Assembly (NCBI GenBank): GCA_031275595.1
Contig: JAISOO010000121.1
Coordinates: forward strand, 1 to 44,599
Reading direction: 5' to 3'
From: Spirochaetaceae bacterium
Lineage (GTDB): Bacteria; Spirochaetota; Spirochaetia; Treponematales; Breznakiellaceae
Length of the DNA: 44,599 nt
The position numbers were made by a program, and so were the translations under genes. Positions 41,959 to 44,599 of the stretch are shown in pieces. The number at the start of each line of letters is the position of its first letter. Position 1 is the stretch's first letter. The notes under the pieces were generated by a model. That model was not told the origin of the DNA, searched no databases, and saw nothing but the letters and a program-made list of their open reading frames with translations.

Positions 41959-42105
41959 CGTATACTCATGAAAAAACGCCGTAACCGGCGGGGTTCTTTC
42001 AGCATACCCGGCAGGGGGGCTTTTTTCAAGGGACCCGCCGCCTCATCGGCAATGCTCAGTGGGGAACAACGGGAGCTTGGCGAAGCCGATTATATTGCGC
42101 AAACA

Positions 42106-42224
42106 GAGCCTTTCCCAAAACCCGGTTGGTTTTGTGGAAGGCTCTTGAAAAAACAGTCTGAAGCCCGTTTTTTCCCATAAATCCAAGGTTGCTTTCCCAA
42201 AAACTGAAGTTTTGGGAAAGCCGC
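42106..42224 (-). repeat. Three-hairpin intergenic repeat at the 3' end of the kinase remnant
   Basis: It is near-intact and reads A-B-C on the minus strand. The remnant frame of the kinase runs into it. No 4-bp duplication is found, which fits later deletion or drift at this site. Confidence 0.75.
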
Positions 42225-42387
42225 TATTGTGTTAATAGCCTCAACCTCCCCCGCGTATTCCCCCATCAGCACCTGGTCGGAAACAACGTCTATCCCTTCC
42301 CGCGTTTCCGCGTCCAAGGGCAGTTGCTCTATTGCTTCAAGCAGCCGGTCAATCTCCTTCATGTCCTTCGCTTCCAGCGCGGCTTTT

Positions 42388-42466
42388 AACAATGAACAAT
42401 GAACCGTGAACAATGAAGAACCGGCATTTTCTTTATTGTTCATGATTCCCTGTTCATTTTTCATTG
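42388..42466. repeat. Palindromic AACAATGAAC-type element inside the kinase remnant
   Basis: Repeated AACAATGAAC on the left faces TTGTTCATGA and TGTTCATTTTTCATTG on the right, forming an inverted structure of about 79 bp. It lies in frame within the kinase tail and would encode KNEQGIMNNKENAGSSLF and then TVHCSLL, which is unlike the flanking protein. Similar NNEQ/SLFTVHC peptides appear in unrelated bacterial proteins, from memory. Confidence 0.65.
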
Positions 42467-44599
42467 CTCCGCCTATCGCCTCTATCAACTCCGAAAGCCG
42501 CCTGTAAAACCCCGGCAGTTTTTCCGTTATCGCCGCCGTGTCCATTGCGTTGCCTGCCAACGCACCCTTCCCCGCGGCATCCAGGGCCGCCGCCTCCGCT
42601 CAAGGCGGTATCCACCCGCGCATGGTACGGCGCGATAAGCCCTTCCGCCACTTTCAGGTTGGTGGCGATGTCGTCCACCACCAAAAACCGCGCGGCGGGG
42701 GCAGTAAACCGGGTTCCGCTAAAGGCGCTTTCCCCATAGTTCCGGCGATCCGGCCTTCCGTTAAGCACGGCGGAAATCGACAGGGATTGTATCGGCAGGG
42801 ACACGAAACGCACACCGGGAACATACGCCTCGGTTCCCCATTCGATCATCAGCGCCAGGGGCGGGCCTTCCTTTTGAGGAAATTCCTTTTTCAGTTGTTC
42901 CATCACCGGCCTGATCCGGTGATAGAGGCCGTAGCCTGAAAACACAACGTACCAGTCTTCGCCCCGCAGGGCTTCGGTAAAATTCTCAAGGTTTGTTACC
43001 AGCCGGTGGGGAACCTGTATGTTTTTCAGTGACCATGCCACGGATTTCGCGTAAATGACCCGCCGTTCAAAGATCAAAGTTTTCTTTTTGCCGGGATTGT
43101 CCACCGCGGCAAAGGGCATTTCCACATCCTGGGCGCCGGCGATTTTCTGGGGAACAGAGACGGTAAAAACGCTGCCCTTGCCGTATTCGCTCTCCACGGA
43201 AATGTCCCCGCCCATGGCGACACAGAGCCGCCTGGTTATGGCCAGGGCCAGGCCCGTTCCCTCGATGCCCCGGTTTTTGTGGGTATCCACCTGGACGAAT
43301 TCGCCGAAAAGTTTTTGCCGGTCTTCGGGTTTTATTCCGAATCCCGAATCCGCCACGACTATTTTCAGGGTTAGGTTGTTTTCTCTCCGCGTGTCCTGGG
43401 TAATAGTTACGCTGATAAATCCCTTCTCCGTATATTTCACCGCGTTGCCCAGCAGGTTAAGGAATATCTGTCTGACCCGTACCACGTCGCCGGAAAGCAT
43501 ATTGGGAATAGCGGCGTCGATATTGGTGTAAAAGCGGATAGGCTTTTCAACGAGCTTCATGCGGATAATGTTCACCATGTCGTTGATGAGAGAGGAGAGG
43601 TAATAGGTAACGGGGATGATTTCCAGGCGGCCCGCCTCGATTTTGGAGAAGTCAAGCAGGTCGTTGATAATCGAAAGGAGGTTTGACGACGCCTGTTTGA
43701 TGTCCCTGACGTAACCTTTGGATTCTTCGTCCATGTCCCGCCGCAGGAGCAGTTCCGACATACCGCTGATGGCGTTCATGGGGGTACGGATTTCGTGGCT
43801 CATGCTGGCAAGGAAATTGTTCTTTGCGCGGCTTGCCGCCTCCGCCTCGACGCGGAGTTCTTCAAGGCGATGGGTCTGTTTGTTTACCAGCCGCTGGATA
43901 AGCACGATAAAAATAAGTGAAAAAATAAGGGCGATGATAAGGGCCAGACGCAGCTTGCCGATGAGATCCAAAAGATACACCACATAATTGGCGTACACCT
44001 CATCCCCCGCGGCGGCAATTCCCAGGAATACCGCGTCTATGTCTTTGGCGATCTTCCGGGAAATTACCATAGTCCGTTCAAAGGCCGCGCCTGTCAGCCC
44101 CCCATGATTTTCCGCCAGCCCCATGATAAGGGGGGTGTACTCGTTGTTCAGGGCGGTCTTGGCGGCATCCGCATAGACGACAAGGCCGCTTATAATGGTT
44201 TTGTCTACCAAAGGGTCCGCGTTAAGCGCCTCAAGCACCCCGTCAAGGGAGAGGGCAAGGGTTTCCGCGTCGGCGGTGAATTTCCTTTCCAGTTCCCCGC
44301 TTTTCGCGAAATCCCCAAGCCGGGCATAAAGCAAAGCCTGGTTGGCGGTTTCGGCAAGGGCGTAATAGGCGGTCTGGGCGCTTTGGGCAAGGGACTTGGT
44401 GGTGTAGGCTCCGGCCAGAAGGGTTCTGCACGAATAATGGCACCGTATTACCACGGCGCTGCTCTGCCAGCCGACTATTGCCAATACGCCCACAATAAAC
44501 AGGGTACTGCACAGAAAGGTTCCCCTAACGGACAGGCTGCTCAAAAATTTCATCATTTATGATCTCCCTGTTAAACCGGTAACCGCTTCCAACGCCTTG

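Larger units (their letters stand above)
42090..44556 (-). pseudogene. Hybrid sensor histidine kinase, broken by an internal deletion and frame change
   Basis: The intact frame covers 42597-44556. Membrane helices lie near residues 13-35 and 202-221 with an extracytoplasmic helical sensor between. The H box is SMSHEIRTPMNAI (His254). N and G boxes (RQIFLNLLGNAVKYT, DSGFGI, GTGLAL) follow. A degenerate receiver and the start of a true receiver (RFLVVDDIATNLKV) come next. After DTALSGG the frame changes near 42590. In the new frame, ALDAAGKGALAG...AITEKLPGFYRRL is the end of a phosphotransfer domain, so most of the receiver and the phosphotransfer His are lost. The tail is then cut by the repeat at 42106. 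The kinase core may still be made. Confidence 0.8.

Noticed and set aside
6450..42224. The repeats as a CRISPR array
   Set aside because: Copies are scattered over 36 kb in both orientations without regular spacers, and no cas genes are present.
42090..42560. A separate small gene at the end of the kinase
   Set aside because: Its first residues are the end of a phosphotransfer domain and its last are the repeat, so it is the broken tail of the kinase rather than a gene.
1..44599. tRNA or rRNA genes
   Set aside because: I saw no cloverleaf or rRNA-like segments. A tRNAscan-SE and Infernal run would settle this.

Overview
The window is a stretch of bacterial chromosome, most likely from a Treponema-type spirochete, possibly of the termite-gut kind. 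Three things suggest this. The order rpsF-ssb-rpsR-DUF2232-rplI-dnaB and the order rpsB-tsf-frr-uppS-cdsA-dxr-rseP are as I remember them from treponemes. Relaxed spirochete-style lipoproteins are frequent. A cyclophilin-FKBP fusion is present. Taxonomy is inferred from gene order and protein flavour only; there is no rRNA here. I see no tRNA, CRISPR array, phage genes or transposase gene.

Layout. 0-7.8 kb: a NagZ-like lipoprotein, a pentapeptide-repeat protein coupled to an atypical metallo-beta-lactamase-fold protein, an exported HExxH protein with a hypothetical neighbour, another hypothetical, a YggU protein, a macrodomain protein and shikimate kinase. 7.8-12.8 kb (+): a ribosomal/replication operon with its own promoter and structured leader, then a ComFB-like protein. 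12.9-22.4 kb (-): a beta-propeller/CpXC pair, then the translation, isoprenoid and envelope operon from rpsB to rseP. 22.5-25.6 kb (-): maf, rnc, acpP, rpmF and coaD, separated by repeats. 25.9-31.6 kb: a low-complexity Ala/Pro/Lys protein divergent from the dual immunophilin, then ApbE, a PilZ-type protein and a DUF2147 protein. 32-38 kb: a lipoprotein group (two LPP20-like, one LpoB-like, one COG3014-like) with uvrB inside it. 38-44.6 kb: a Ycf46-like AAA+ ATPase, proS, and a decayed hybrid histidine kinase.

Two patterns stand out. First, an approximately 120-bp non-coding repeat occurs in about a dozen full, diverged or deleted copies. It is three consecutive hairpins bounded by near-identical inverted ends (GAG[G/C]CTTTCCCAAAAC). 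Five of the six near-intact copies, and one internally deleted copy, sit between exact 4-bp direct repeats (AGCC, TATG, ACAA, GGGA, CGTA, TATG). It therefore looks like a non-autonomous mobile element (MITE-like) whose hairpin tips are conserved while stem sequences change. Second, at least six first-in-transcript genes lack a Shine-Dalgarno sequence. Each has a sigma70-like -10 box ending 5-7 nt before the ATG, mostly with a -35 box at 17 bp, so they are predicted to be leaderless: nagZ-like, pentapeptide, low-complexity protein, cyclophilin-FKBP, PilZ and uvrB.

Intergenic notes. 5240-5488 and 25632-25899 hold nothing I recognise. 24250-24580, 24770-25124, 31589-32052 and 41820-42105 are mostly repeats, promoters and terminators, as listed.
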